This document shows positions 26,926 through 35,411 of a DNA stretch of 62,237 nt, in pieces (positions within the stretch are counted from its first letter, which is position 1; each line of letters starts with the position of its first letter). Under the pieces are notes generated by a model. That model ran no database searches and was not told the DNA's origin. It was given only the letters and a program-made list of their open reading frames with translations. The DNA comes from JBBQER01 sp052148155 (GTDB lineage Bacteria > Actinomycetota > Acidimicrobiia > IMCC26256 > PALSA-610), in NCBI GenBank assembly GCA_052148155.1, contig JBKQIY010000067.1, positions 1 through 62,237 on the forward strand, read 5' to 3'. The translations under genes and the position numbers were made by a program.

Positions 26926-27086
26926 TAGCCCTCTCCCATCCGGACTCTGACCGTCGGCTCAGGAATCGCACCTGGTCGGCGCCCGACTGGCGGCCGGGCG
27001 TTCGCGGGCTTGGACCGATCCGGAAGGCGTCGCCTGCCGGGCGGGTCGTCACCGCCGGTCGGGACTTTCACCCAACCCCGAGGGCT
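26926..27086 (-). promoter_or_regulatory. FMN riboswitch (RFN element)
   Basis: Read on the minus strand, the 5' side (27086-27060) contains GGTTGGGTGAAAGTCCCGAC and then 'CCGGCGGTGA'. The middle has 'AAGCCCGCGA' and 'GATTCCTGAGCCGACGGT', and the 3' side has 'AGTCCGGATGGGAGA': all landmark RFN blocks in order. AGCCCTC at 27086-27080 pairs perfectly with GAGGGCT at 26932-26926 as P1. It lies 98 bases upstream of ribD. Between them is a 9-bp hairpin (26881-26904) without a U-tract, so the expression platform could be terminator-like or translational. Confidence 0.96.
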
Positions 27087-27133
27087 CAGTTGTGTTGTGC
27101 AGTCGATGTGTTGCGGTGTGCTCCTTGGCGTCC

Positions 27134-27163
27134 AGAATACCAAGGCCCGAGCCAAAATTGCAA
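27134..27163 (-). promoter_or_regulatory. candidate rib operon promoter
   Basis: On the minus strand TTGCAA (27163-27158) and TATTCT (27139-27134) are separated by 18 bases. A start about 7 bases further on would place the whole FMN riboswitch in the leader RNA. Consensus match only. It is back-to-back with the region preceding the plus-strand methyltransferase. Confidence 0.55.
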
Positions 27164-27247
27164 CGTGTTCTATTTTTGCAGGCGGCCTTGCCGCCGCGGA
27201 AGCGCCGCGCGCGGCATGCTGGTCGAACCGAGAGGCCACGAGGACCC

Positions 27248-27280
27248 ATGACGCACGACAACACCACCGCGAATGGCTGA
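27248..27280 (+). CDS. possible 10-codon leader ORF
   Basis: ATG at 27248, about 5 bases after GAGGA, opens a 10-codon frame (MTHDNTTANG) whose TGA at 27278-27280 lies just inside the methyltransferase gene: the methyltransferase ATG (27273) overlaps its last codons. It could couple translation or be chance. It has the better ribosome site of the two. There is no evidence for a functional peptide. Confidence 0.3.
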   Translation: MTHDNTTANG

Positions 27281-28472
27281 CGCGGCCGCCGACGTGCCTC
27301 GACCGGGCGACCACGGCGTCATCGACGTCGACGACCTGTTGGCGCAGTACACCGTCGAGGAGCTTGCCAAGAGCGCGGACGAATACTTCGCACGCCTCGA
27401 CACCTGGGACGTGTTGCTCGCCAAGCCTTTCTACTCGGTGCACGAGTCGGCCGATCTCCTCACGAGCTTCGGGGCGCTTCTCAACAGTCTCGAGTTGTCG
27501 CACGGCCTGACGGTGCTCGACTTCGGCGTCGGCTCCGGATGGACGTCGTGGATGCTGTCGCAGCTGGGATGCCGTGTCATCGCGTCCGACATCTCGTCCT
27601 CGGCACTCGAGATCGCCGCGGCGCGGTACGCACGGTTCCCGCTCGTCGGTCACGTCACACAGCCCGTGTTCTTGCCGTTCGATGGTCATCACCTGGATCT
27701 TGACGACGCGTCCGTCGATCGTGTCGCGTGCAACGACGCGTTTCATCACGTCCCCAACCCTGAGGAGGTGCTCGCCGAGCTTGCGCGCGTGTTACGACCC
27801 GGCGGGGTCTGCGCGATGTCCGAGCCAGGGCCGGAGCACTCGTTGACTCCGCAGTCGCAAAGCGAGATGCGGAACTTCCGCGTGGTCGAACGCAACACCA
27901 TCGTCGAGGAGACCGCGCCGCAGGCGCGCGCCGTCGGCTTCGAAACCTACGAAGTCGGCGTATACCTGGGTCTTCCGCACTTTGTCGACGCCGAAGCCTT
28001 CGCACGCACGATCGATCCCGCGTCGCCGGTCCCGAACGAGCTGGTGCGATCGTTCCTCGAGAACCGACGACTGATCCGGATGCGCAAGGCAGGGACCGCC
28101 ATTGTCGACAGCCGCCGGCGCGACGCGCTGACCGCGTCGTTGCGGGTCGACATCGCCGCTGACTGGGTGCGACTGACCGCCGAAAACGTTGGCCCCGCAG
28201 TCTGGCGGCAAGATCCCTCGGACTTCGGCCTGGTCAACGCGGGCGCGCATCTCTTTTCGACCGACGGACAGCTTCTCGATTTCGATTTCATGCGTCTGCG
28301 GCTGCAGGAAAACGACGACCCGATTCCTCCCGGCGGGCGGGTCGAGGTCGTCGCGGAACTGCCGCACCTCGAACCAGGTCGCTATCGCGTCGAGTTTGAT
28401 CTCGTCGCGGAGGGTGTCGCCTGGTTCAGCGAGAACGGCAGCCCGACCGTCATCATCGACATCTCCCGCTGA
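27273..28472 (+). CDS. SAM-dependent methyltransferase with C-terminal beta-sandwich-like domain
   Basis: A 399-residue protein. The N-terminal part is preceded by an about 70-residue helical segment. Methyltransferase motif I is 'VLDFGVGSGWTS' (about 82-93), with 'VIASDISSSALEIAAAR', 'DRVACNDAFHHV' and 'RVLRPGGVCAMSEPGPEH'. The last 120 residues form a separate module with alternating strands and 'VRLTAENVGPAVW', 'PPGGRVEVVAELP', 'PGRYRVEFDLVAEGVAWF' patterns, resembling the Ig-like tails attached to some glycan-modifying enzymes. Monocistronic on the plus strand, convergent with mogA. Substrate unknown; a polysaccharide methylation role is inference only. Confidence 0.75.
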   Translation: MADAAADVPRPGDHGVIDVDDLLAQYTVEELAKSADEYFARLDTWDVLLAKPFYSVHESADLLTSFGALLNSLELSHGLTVLDFGVGSGWTSWMLSQLGCRVIASDISSSALEIAAARYARFPLVGHVTQPVFLPFDGHHLDLDDASVDRVACNDAFHHVPNPEEVLAELARVLRPGGVCAMSEPGPEHSLTPQSQSEMRNFRVVERNTIVEETAPQARAVGFETYEVGVYLGLPHFVDAEAFARTIDPASPVPNELVRSFLENRRLIRMRKAGTAIVDSRRRDALTASLRVDIAADWVRLTAENVGPAVWRQDPSDFGLVNAGAHLFSTDGQLLDFDFMRLRLQENDDPIPPGGRVEVVAELPHLEPGRYRVEFDLVAEGVAWFSENGSPTVIIDISR

Positions 28473-28481
28473 GCACCATCG

Positions 28482-28964
28482 CTAGTGGGGACGGCCGCCG
28501 ACGAGCAGCTCAAGCGCGTGGCCGGCGACTGGAAGGAACACCGCAAGACCTTCTCGAGCGCCGTTCGCTGATCCCGGCAGATTGCAGATCAAGGCCTCGC
28601 CGCATGCGCCGGCCACACCCCGCGACAACATCCCGAAACCGCGGCCGTCGTCGTCGCTTGCTCGCCGGATCGCCTCAGCGATACCTGGAGCTTCGCGTTC
28701 GATCACCGCGCGTGTCCCTTCGGGCGTCAGGTCACGTGGACCGAAACCAGTTCCCCCCGTCGTGACCACGAGCCCCGCGAATCCGGAGGTGAGATCGCGC
28801 AACGCGGCAGCGACGGAGTCCACCCCGTCGACGCACACACGCTGATCGACCACGTCGTAGCCCGCGGCCGTGAGCACATCAACGAGGATACGGCCGCTTT
28901 CGTCGTCGCGGGTTCCGGCGGCGACACCGTCGGAGACGGTGAGTACCTTCGCATGTGTCGTCAC
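28482..28964 (-). CDS. molybdopterin adenylyltransferase-like protein (MogA/MoaB family)
   Basis: A 160-residue protein of the MoCF-binding fold. 'VVTTGGTGFGPRDLTPE' (about 66-82) and 'LICNLPGSANGAREGLAVFLP' (about 124-144) are the family's molybdopterin-binding signatures. It probably adenylates molybdopterin in cofactor synthesis. MogA and MoaB cannot be separated here by eye. GTG start in GTGA overlap with rpe. No other molybdopterin genes lie in the window. Confidence 0.85.
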   Translation of the reverse strand: MTTHAKVLTVSDGVAAGTRDDESGRILVDVLTAAGYDVVDQRVCVDGVDSVAAALRDLTSGFAGLVVTTGGTGFGPRDLTPEGTRAVIEREAPGIAEAIRRASDDDGRGFGMLSRGVAGACGEALICNLPGSANGAREGLAVFLPVAGHALELLVGGRPH

Positions 28965-29608
28965 GACGACGCGGCCCGCATCGCGCGAACGGCCGCCGCA
29001 GGATCGTCGGCGCCGAAGATGCCCGTACCCGACACGAGAATGTCGACACCGGCCTCGCAGGCTTGTCCCGCGTTCGCCACCTTGATCCCGCCGTCGATTT
29101 CGATCTCGACGGCGAGCCCGCGCGTCTCGATGTCCCCGCGCGCGGCCCGGACCTTGTCGAGGACTTCGGGAATGAACGGCTGGCCACCGTATCCGGTATG
29201 CACACTCATGACGAGCAACAAGTCGATCTGGCCGAGGTACGGCTCGACTGCGTCGTACGACGTCTCCGGTTCCAAGGCGAGACCGCGCCGCAATCCGAGC
29301 GCGGCGATCTCGGCGAGCAGCGCCGAGGTGTCACCGAGTTCGACGTGCACGCTGAGGCCGTCCGCGCCTGCCTCGGCGAACGCGTGCAACAAGCGCCCAG
29401 GATTGTCGACCATCAAATGGCAATCGAGGAACACGTCGGTGTGGGGACGGAGCGCCGCGACGACCGGCGGACCGATCGTCAGGTTGGGGACGTAGTGGCC
29501 GTCCATGCAGTCGACGTGCAACAGCTCGACGTCGCCGCCAACGCGTGCGACGTCGGCTGCGAGGTGCGCGAAGTCGGCGGCAAGGATCGACGGCGCGATT
29601 TTCACCAT
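28961..29608 (-). CDS. rpe: ribulose-phosphate 3-epimerase
   Basis: Interconverts ribulose 5-phosphate and xylulose 5-phosphate. TIM barrel of 215 residues: 'KIAPSILAADFAHL' start, 'HVDCMDGHYVPNLTIGP' with the metal and catalytic Asp, 'LDCHLMVDNPGR', 'MSVHTGYGGQPFIP', and 'EIDGGIKVANA' with the second catalytic Asp. ATG at 29608 fits the family start. In Mycobacterium rpe lies between fmu (rsmB) and the rib genes, the same placement as here. Confidence 0.97.
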   Translation of the reverse strand: MVKIAPSILAADFAHLAADVARVGGDVELLHVDCMDGHYVPNLTIGPPVVAALRPHTDVFLDCHLMVDNPGRLLHAFAEAGADGLSVHVELGDTSALLAEIAALGLRRGLALEPETSYDAVEPYLGQIDLLLVMSVHTGYGGQPFIPEVLDKVRAARGDIETRGLAVEIEIDGGIKVANAGQACEAGVDILVSGTGIFGADDPAAAVRAMRAASS

Positions 29609-29619
29609 GCACGTGCACC

Positions 29620-30945
29620 CTAGTGGGACCGCTCCAAGACGAGGACGTACATGCCGTCGGTGCGCGCGGCGGGGGGAACGATCAACGCACCGCGACCGTG
29701 AGGCCGCCACGGCTTGCTCGGCGGAGGAAGCGCAACGAATTCCGCAAGCTCAGACGCCGCGAACGCGTCGACGGCGAGAGTCTCCATTTTGGTGAACGTG
29801 CACACCGAGTACACGAGCCGCCCGCCGCGGCGTACCGTCCGCGCCGCGCTCACGAGCAGCGCGCGTTGCAGATCGGCGAGGGCGGCCACGTCGGGCGGCT
29901 CAACTCGCCAGCGCGCGTCAGGTCGACGGCGCAGCACTCCGAGCCCGGTGCACGGCGCGTCGAGCAGCACCCGATCGAAGGTCTCGTCCGCGAACGGGAG
30001 CCGGCATCCGTCGGCCAGCAATGGCACGACTGCCGTGAGCCCACCACGCGTGACGCTGCGCATGACGGTGCGAACTCGCGCGTGATGGACGTCCGCGGCG
30101 ACGAGGAGACCTTCGTTGTGCATCAGTTCGGCAGCACCGCTGGCCTTGCCTCCGGGCGCCGACGCGACGTCGAGGATCCGTTCGCCGGCCTGGGGGTCGA
30201 GTGCCGCGACGACCGCCTGGCTGGCTTGGTCTTGGGGTGTGACCCGACCGGCGCGTAGGGCATCGAGCGCGCCGAGATCCCCGGTGTGACGAACGACCAG
30301 CGCGCCGGGGACGAGCCGGCCCGCCTCGACCTCGATCCCGAGGGCCGCGAGTTCGGCGACGACGTCGTCGGCGGTCGTGCGGGTCGGGTTGACTCGCAGC
30401 GTCACCGCGGCTGGCTCGTTGTCGAGCGCGAGCGTGGCGAGCGCGTCGTCGCGGCCGAGATCGTCGATGAACTGGCGCACAATCCAATCGGGATGCGACG
30501 TTCGGATCCCGATCGAGTCGACGTCGTCGCCGGTCGGCAACGGCCACGGCGGCCCCGCACGCGAGAGCGCGCGCAGCACACCATTGACGAAGCCTCGAGC
30601 GCGTTCCGACACGACACCGACCGTCTCGCCGACCGCGGCGTGCGGCGCGACGCCCGACAGCAGCTGGAAGGTACCCAGTCGCAGGCCGGCTCGTACGTCG
30701 GGGTCGAGCCGGGCCAGCGGCCGCGACGCGACGCGTCCGAGGAGAAAGTCGAGGGAGCGGCGCATTCGGACCGTGCCGTACACCAGTTCGGTCACGAACG
30801 CGCGATCACGGGACTCGAGTGTCGGTTGGTCGAGCGGCCGTTGCCGTAGGAGTTCGGGCACGAGGATGTGCGAGTACGCGCCGTCATCGATGCGTATCAG
30901 TGCCTCGAGCGCGAGGGCACGCGGATTGCCTGCGTGCGTCGTCAC
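29620..30945 (-). CDS. rsmB: 16S rRNA (cytosine-5) methyltransferase RsmB/Sun
   Basis: Methylates a cytosine in 16S rRNA (C967 in E. coli). 441 residues: N-terminal NusB-like domain (about 1-130, 'RALALEALIRID' and 'AVGETVGVVSERARGFVNGVLRAL' over the two halves), then a Rossmann methyltransferase with 'ILDVASAPGGKA', 'DAPCTGLGVLRRRPDARW' and the catalytic 'VYSVCTF'. GTG at 30945 in GTGA overlap with fmt; upstream frame is nonsense. Confidence 0.94.
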   Translation of the reverse strand: MTTHAGNPRALALEALIRIDDGAYSHILVPELLRQRPLDQPTLESRDRAFVTELVYGTVRMRRSLDFLLGRVASRPLARLDPDVRAGLRLGTFQLLSGVAPHAAVGETVGVVSERARGFVNGVLRALSRAGPPWPLPTGDDVDSIGIRTSHPDWIVRQFIDDLGRDDALATLALDNEPAAVTLRVNPTRTTADDVVAELAALGIEVEAGRLVPGALVVRHTGDLGALDALRAGRVTPQDQASQAVVAALDPQAGERILDVASAPGGKASGAAELMHNEGLLVAADVHHARVRTVMRSVTRGGLTAVVPLLADGCRLPFADETFDRVLLDAPCTGLGVLRRRPDARWRVEPPDVAALADLQRALLVSAARTVRRGGRLVYSVCTFTKMETLAVDAFAASELAEFVALPPPSKPWRPHGRGALIVPPAARTDGMYVLVLERSH

Positions 30946-31853
30946 GCCGGATCGACGCGCGGTTGCGAACGGACCCCCGCACGCCACGCCGCGCCCGGCA
31001 TGGGTCGTTTGCCCGCGGGCTGCACGGTTTCGAGCACGAGCGCACCGTCGGTCGTGAGCAGCTCGCCGGTCGACGTCACGATCCCCGGCTCGCCCGGCGG
31101 GTGTGGTCGGGCGTGCGCGCGCCAAACCTTGAGTCGCTGCCCGCCGACCGCCATCCACGCGCCCGGCCGCGGATTGCCGCCGCGCACGACCCGATCGAGC
31201 TTGAGCGCCGGCTGGGACGGATCCAGGCGGAATTCTTCGACGGACAATTTTTCGGCGTACGTCGGTTCGCCGTGCTGAGCAACTGGGTGCGTGTCGGCAA
31301 TGTTCGGGACCTGCTCGATGAGCAACTCCGTGCCGACCTCGACGAGGCGGCTGCGCAACTCGCCGGCGGTGTCGCGGGGCCCGATCACGACCCGTCGTGA
31401 CCCGAACACCGGTCCGGTATCGAGTCCGGCTTCGAGTTGCATGACACACACCCCGGTCTCGGCGTCGCCGGCGAGGATGGCACGCTCGACGGGTGCCGCA
31501 CCACGCCAGCGTGGCAGGAGCGAGAAGTGCACGTTGACGAAACCGAACGGCAATGCCTCAAGCAGGGTCACCGGGAGCAGCTGACCGAATGCGACGACGA
31601 CGCCGAACGCGGCTCCCGACGTGCGCACATCGTCGATGACGTAGCGCGCCTTGACCGGTGTCCGTACTGCGAGCCCGAGCTGCTCGGCCGCGACCCGCAC
31701 CGGCGACGGATCACTCCCCGCGCCGCGCGATCGACGGCGATCGGGCTGCGTGACAACCAGCGCGATGTCGTGTCCGGCGTGCACCAGCGCTCGCAACGGC
31801 GGTATCGCGTCGTCTGGGGTTCCGAGGTAGACGAGACGCAACGGGCTCGTCAC
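30942..31853 (-). CDS. fmt: methionyl-tRNA formyltransferase
   Basis: Formylates the initiator Met-tRNA. 303 residues: N-terminal formyltransferase domain with 'LRLVYLGTPDDAIPPL', 'NVHFSLLPRWRGAAP' (the catalytic Asn/His segment), and 'LEAGLDTGPV' with the catalytic Asp; a C-terminal OB-like domain from about 205. GTG at 31853 is chosen because the homologous strand begins a few residues later; its ribosome site is weak, and a start at the longer-frame ATG/GTG cannot be excluded. Downstream of def, as usual. Confidence 0.95.
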   Translation of the reverse strand: MTSPLRLVYLGTPDDAIPPLRALVHAGHDIALVVTQPDRRRSRGAGSDPSPVRVAAEQLGLAVRTPVKARYVIDDVRTSGAAFGVVVAFGQLLPVTLLEALPFGFVNVHFSLLPRWRGAAPVERAILAGDAETGVCVMQLEAGLDTGPVFGSRRVVIGPRDTAGELRSRLVEVGTELLIEQVPNIADTHPVAQHGEPTYAEKLSVEEFRLDPSQPALKLDRVVRGGNPRPGAWMAVGGQRLKVWRAHARPHPPGEPGIVTSTGELLTTDGALVLETVQPAGKRPMPGAAWRAGVRSQPRVDPA

Positions 31854-31863
31854 CGCGTCGACG

Positions 31864-32394
31864 TCATAGGGCGTGTTGCCGACCGCCTGGAGTCGAACCA
31901 CGCATGCCCTGTTCTCGGAGCTCGCGCATCGCGTCCTTGCGCTGCGATCGATCGAGCCGGTCGAGCATCAGCACTCCGTCGAGGTGGTCGATCTCGTGGA
32001 GGAAGACACGGCCGAGCAGCTCGTCGCCCTCGATCACGACGTCGTTGCCGTCGAGGTCGAGTCCCTGCACCGTCACGACCTTGGGCCGGACGATCTCGAA
32101 CGCGAGGCCCGGCAGCGACAGACAGCCCTCCTCGAACGTCCATTCCCCCGTCGCGCCGACAACCTCAGGATTGAGCATGACGTGCGGGCCGGTGTCGTCG
32201 TTGATGTCGTAGACGAAGAAGCGTTGTTGCACGCCGATCTGCGGCGCGGCCAAGCCGACGCCTGGCGCGTCGTACATCGTCTCGTACATGGCATCGACGA
32301 CCTTGGCGAGTGAGCCGTTGAGGTCGGCGACGGGCGCGGCCGGACGCTTCAACACCGGATCGCCGAACAGCCGGATCGTATGGGTCGCCACCAC
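31864..32394 (-). CDS. def: peptide deformylase
   Basis: Removes the formyl group from nascent proteins. All three metal motifs are intact: GVGLAAPQIG (residues 45-54), EGCLSLPG (89-96) and HEIDHLDG (133-140). 176 residues, type 1 deformylase. Start is GTG at 32394 or the adjacent GTG codon. It forms with fmt the start and end of formyl-methionine handling, with a 10-base gap between the genes. Confidence 0.96.
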   Translation of the reverse strand: MVATHTIRLFGDPVLKRPAAPVADLNGSLAKVVDAMYETMYDAPGVGLAAPQIGVQQRFFVYDINDDTGPHVMLNPEVVGATGEWTFEEGCLSLPGLAFEIVRPKVVTVQGLDLDGNDVVIEGDELLGRVFLHEIDHLDGVLMLDRLDRSQRKDAMRELREQGMRGSTPGGRQHAL

Positions 32395-32421
32395 GTCATC
32401 GTAGTGACTCGACCGCGTCGG

Positions 32422-34155
32422 TCAGATCCGTGGTGGATCGACCACAACGCGGACATGCCCCGCGGTTCGGGCCGCCGCGTGGGCGAGTCCGAGCGCGTCG
32501 GCGAGCGCGTCGGACGTCGGCGCAACCACGAGCGCGCGCCCGTCGGTGGGCCCGAGGATTCGTACCGAAGCGGCCGCGAGGTCGGGCCCGCGCAGCTCGT
32601 CGATCGCCGCGGTCAGCGCGGCGACGTCGCCTGAGATTTCCGCGACCGCACCGAACGGCGGGAACTCGAGCGCACGGCGGCGGGCCGTCTCGGCTTCGGC
32701 AACCAGCCCGGGCTGTCCCTTCAGCAGGGCGCGGACGACCTCGTGCTCCGGCTGGCGGGTCTGCACGAGAAGGCGCGTCTGGTCCCGCGGCCGCCCCGCC
32801 AGGAGCTGGGCGCCGCGGGTGGTCAACCAGTGCGCCTGAGCCGCCGCCCGATAGCGCGGCGCCAACAGCTCCTGGTCGAGATCGAGGAACGCGACCAGCG
32901 CCGGACGTCGGCGGCGCAGCTCGGGACGGTGCAACGCGGATTCGGTTCCGATCACGATCTGCGCGTCGCCGACGTCTTCGGTTGCGGTGTCGACGTCGAC
33001 CACACGCCGCCCGGGGAACAGTGCAGCCAGCTCATCGCGCACGCGCGTGACGCCGGCGCGCAGCACACGCAGGCGCGTCGAGCCACACTCGTCGCAGATC
33101 ATCGGCCGCACAGCCGAACGGTCCCAGCGCAACAGCGAATGACATCCATCGCATGCCAACACCCGGAAGCGACCCCTCCGGTTGAGTACACACACGGCCA
33201 GACCGTCGTTCTCACGGAGCGCGTTGGCGAGCGACTCGGTGAGCAATCCGGCGCCGGGCGGTTCTTCACGGCGGTCGACGACCAGGGAGCGAGGCCAACC
33301 TCGCGCTTCGACATCGTGGGGGAGCTCGTCGAGCTCGGCGTGCGGGAGGGCCAGCGCCTCGACGGTCGGGGCCGGCGAAACGACCGACCACGTCCCGCCC
33401 GCCCGTGCCGCCCGCTCGTACAGCACGTCCCGCGCGTGCCAGGTGGGCGACCGCTCCTCTTGTAACGCCTCGTCGGCGTCGTCGACGACAATCGCGGCCG
33501 AGAGATCTGGGACCGGTGCCAGCGCAGCTGACCGTCCTCCCACGACCACACATTGTCCCTGCGCGGCGCGTCGCCACGCTGCGGTTCGGGCCGCGTCGGA
33601 CTCGTCGGAGTGCACCAACGCGACGTCGCGGCCGCTGGCGCGCAGGTACTGCGCGAGCGACCGCGCGCGAGACCCGTCCGCGACCGCAACCAACGTCGAG
33701 CCGTCCGCCGCGCACATCGATGCGACGAGCGCACGCCGATCAGCGAGCGGCGGCCGCCGAACGATCCGACCAGGCGACGCGAAGGCACCGATTTTGTGGT
33801 TGAGCGACGCCGGTTCCGACCGGGGCGCGGCGGTAGGAGCGACGCGGTTCGGCGCGGATGCGGAACGCAGGACCGCGACGCGGGGGCCAGCCCAGCGCCA
33901 CGCGATCCAGCCGACAAGGTCGACCACGCCGGGCGGCGGACCATCCGATGCGACCGCCAGTACCTCGAGGAGCCGTTCGGGAGTGTCGGCGGTGACGTCA
34001 TCGGCGATCACCCAACCGCGCACGCGTCGTCCGTGCAGGGGGACCCGCACGATCGCGCCCACGCGGATCAACGATGTCAGCGCGTCAGGCACGAGATAGT
34101 CGAAGACGCGCTCGACGGCCGTGACGTCAGGCGCAACGCGACAGATTCGGGGCAC
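32422..34155 (-). CDS. priA: PriA-like primosomal protein, helicase motifs degenerate
   Basis: Related to the replication-restart protein PriA. The N-terminal 3'BD start 'RVFDYLVPDAL...VGAIVRVPLHGRRVRGWV' is clear, and the C-terminal domain ends in 'LGPTDGRALVVAP'. The ATPase core is broken: no GxGKT Walker A is found (the position reads 'DGSTLVAVADGS'), and the DEEH box reads 'DDADE'. Only one Cys pair set 'CDGC' / 'CDEC' of the zinc region remains. 577 residues, shorter than helicase-active PriA. Such helicase-dead PriA homologs are the usual form in actinobacteria. It would load the primosome, if anything, without unwinding. Confidence 0.85.
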   Translation of the reverse strand: MPRICRVAPDVTAVERVFDYLVPDALTSLIRVGAIVRVPLHGRRVRGWVIADDVTADTPERLLEVLAVASDGPPPGVVDLVGWIAWRWAGPRVAVLRSASAPNRVAPTAAPRSEPASLNHKIGAFASPGRIVRRPPLADRRALVASMCAADGSTLVAVADGSRARSLAQYLRASGRDVALVHSDESDAARTAAWRRAAQGQCVVVGGRSAALAPVPDLSAAIVVDDADEALQEERSPTWHARDVLYERAARAGGTWSVVSPAPTVEALALPHAELDELPHDVEARGWPRSLVVDRREEPPGAGLLTESLANALRENDGLAVCVLNRRGRFRVLACDGCHSLLRWDRSAVRPMICDECGSTRLRVLRAGVTRVRDELAALFPGRRVVDVDTATEDVGDAQIVIGTESALHRPELRRRRPALVAFLDLDQELLAPRYRAAAQAHWLTTRGAQLLAGRPRDQTRLLVQTRQPEHEVVRALLKGQPGLVAEAETARRRALEFPPFGAVAEISGDVAALTAAIDELRGPDLAAASVRILGPTDGRALVVAPTSDALADALGLAHAAARTAGHVRVVVDPPRI

Positions 34156-34167
34156 GCGCCCCGACGC

Positions 34168-35361
34168 CTACGCGCCCGCGGCGCGGCGCAGCTCGGTGGC
34201 GTACGGCTCGACCTGCTCCCAGGTGAAGCCCTCGCCATCGGTGCGCCCAAAGTGGCCGTACGCGGCTGTGCGCCGGTAGATCGGCCGTCGCAGGTCCAGA
34301 CGTTCCATGATCGCGGCTGGCCGCATGTCGAACGCGTCGAGCACCATCGCCTCGATCTTGTCGGGCGCGATCTCTGACGTCCCGAACGTGTCGACCATGA
34401 TCGACATCGGATGCGCGACACCGATCGCGTACGCGACCTGCGCTTCGCAGCGTTTGGCGAGCCCCGCCGCGACGACCGCTTTGGCGATCTGGCGCACTGC
34501 GTACGCGGCGGAACGGTCGACCTTGGTGGGGTCCTTGCCCGAGAAGGCGCCGCCACCGTGGCGTGCCATCCCCCCGTAGGTATCGACGATGATCTTACGT
34601 CCGGTGAGTCCACTGTCGGCGTGCGGGCCGCCGAGCTCGAACTGGCCGGTCGGGTTTACAAAGATGTTGAAGTCGTCGTCGGCGAACTGTGCGGGCAGTG
34701 ACGGTCGGATGACATGCTCGATCAGCGCGGGCTTGAGGTCGCGCTCGATGCTGAGTCCCGGACCGTGCTGCGTCGAGATCAACACGGTGTCGAGTCGGAC
34801 CGGTACGCCGTCGACGTACTCGACCGACACTTGTGTCTTGCCGTCGGGCCGGAGGAAGTCGACGATGCGCTCCTTGCGAACCTGGGCGAGTCGTTGGGCC
34901 ATCTTGTGCGCGAGCCAGATCGGCATCGGCATGAGCGCGTCGGTGTCGTCGCACGCGTACCCGAACATCATTCCCTGGTCGCCGGCGCCGACCTCGTCGT
35001 AGGGGTCGCCGCTGTCGGCCTTCTGTTCCATGGCCTTGTCGACACCCATCGCGATGTCCGGCGACTGTTCGTCGACCGAGATGATCACGCCGCAGGTCTT
35101 GCCGTCGATGCCGAACGCGGCGTCGGTGTAGCCGATGCTCGAGATCGTGTCGCGGGCGATGCGCGCGATATCGAGATGGGCTTTGGTGCTGATCTCTCCG
35201 GCGACGACGCAGAGGCCTGTCGTGACGAGCGTCTCGCACGCGACCCGGCCGTAGGGATCCTCGGTGAGCACCGCGTCGAGGACACTGTCACTGATCTGGT
35301 CGGCCATCTTGTCCGGGTGGCCTTCAGTGACCGATTCGGACGTGAATGTGTGCCTGCTCAA
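34168..35361 (-). CDS. metK: S-adenosylmethionine synthetase
   Basis: Makes SAM from methionine and ATP. 397 residues with the usual start 'TFTSESVTEGHPDKMADQISD', 'GAGDQGMMFGYA' (about 126-137), and 'GGGAFSGKDPTKVDRSAAY' (about 263-281). Ends with 'EGFTWEQVEPYA'. Placed between coaBC and priA as in Mycobacterium and Streptomyces. I see no SAM riboswitch in the 50 bases upstream. Confidence 0.98.
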   Translation of the reverse strand: MSRHTFTSESVTEGHPDKMADQISDSVLDAVLTEDPYGRVACETLVTTGLCVVAGEISTKAHLDIARIARDTISSIGYTDAAFGIDGKTCGVIISVDEQSPDIAMGVDKAMEQKADSGDPYDEVGAGDQGMMFGYACDDTDALMPMPIWLAHKMAQRLAQVRKERIVDFLRPDGKTQVSVEYVDGVPVRLDTVLISTQHGPGLSIERDLKPALIEHVIRPSLPAQFADDDFNIFVNPTGQFELGGPHADSGLTGRKIIVDTYGGMARHGGGAFSGKDPTKVDRSAAYAVRQIAKAVVAAGLAKRCEAQVAYAIGVAHPMSIMVDTFGTSEIAPDKIEAMVLDAFDMRPAAIMERLDLRRPIYRRTAAYGHFGRTDGEGFTWEQVEPYATELRRAAGA

Positions 35362-35411
35362 CTCGAGTCTCCCTGCGCGCGATGGGCATCTCCGCCTGCG
35401 TGGACGGAATG

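Noticed and set aside
25806..27749. 647-codon minus-strand frame over ribD and the riboswitch
   Set aside because: Shadow frame; it crosses the FMN riboswitch and the convergent methyltransferase gene.
34168..35411. SAM riboswitch before metK
   Set aside because: Only 50 bases lie between coaBC and metK, too short for a SAM element with its expression platform.
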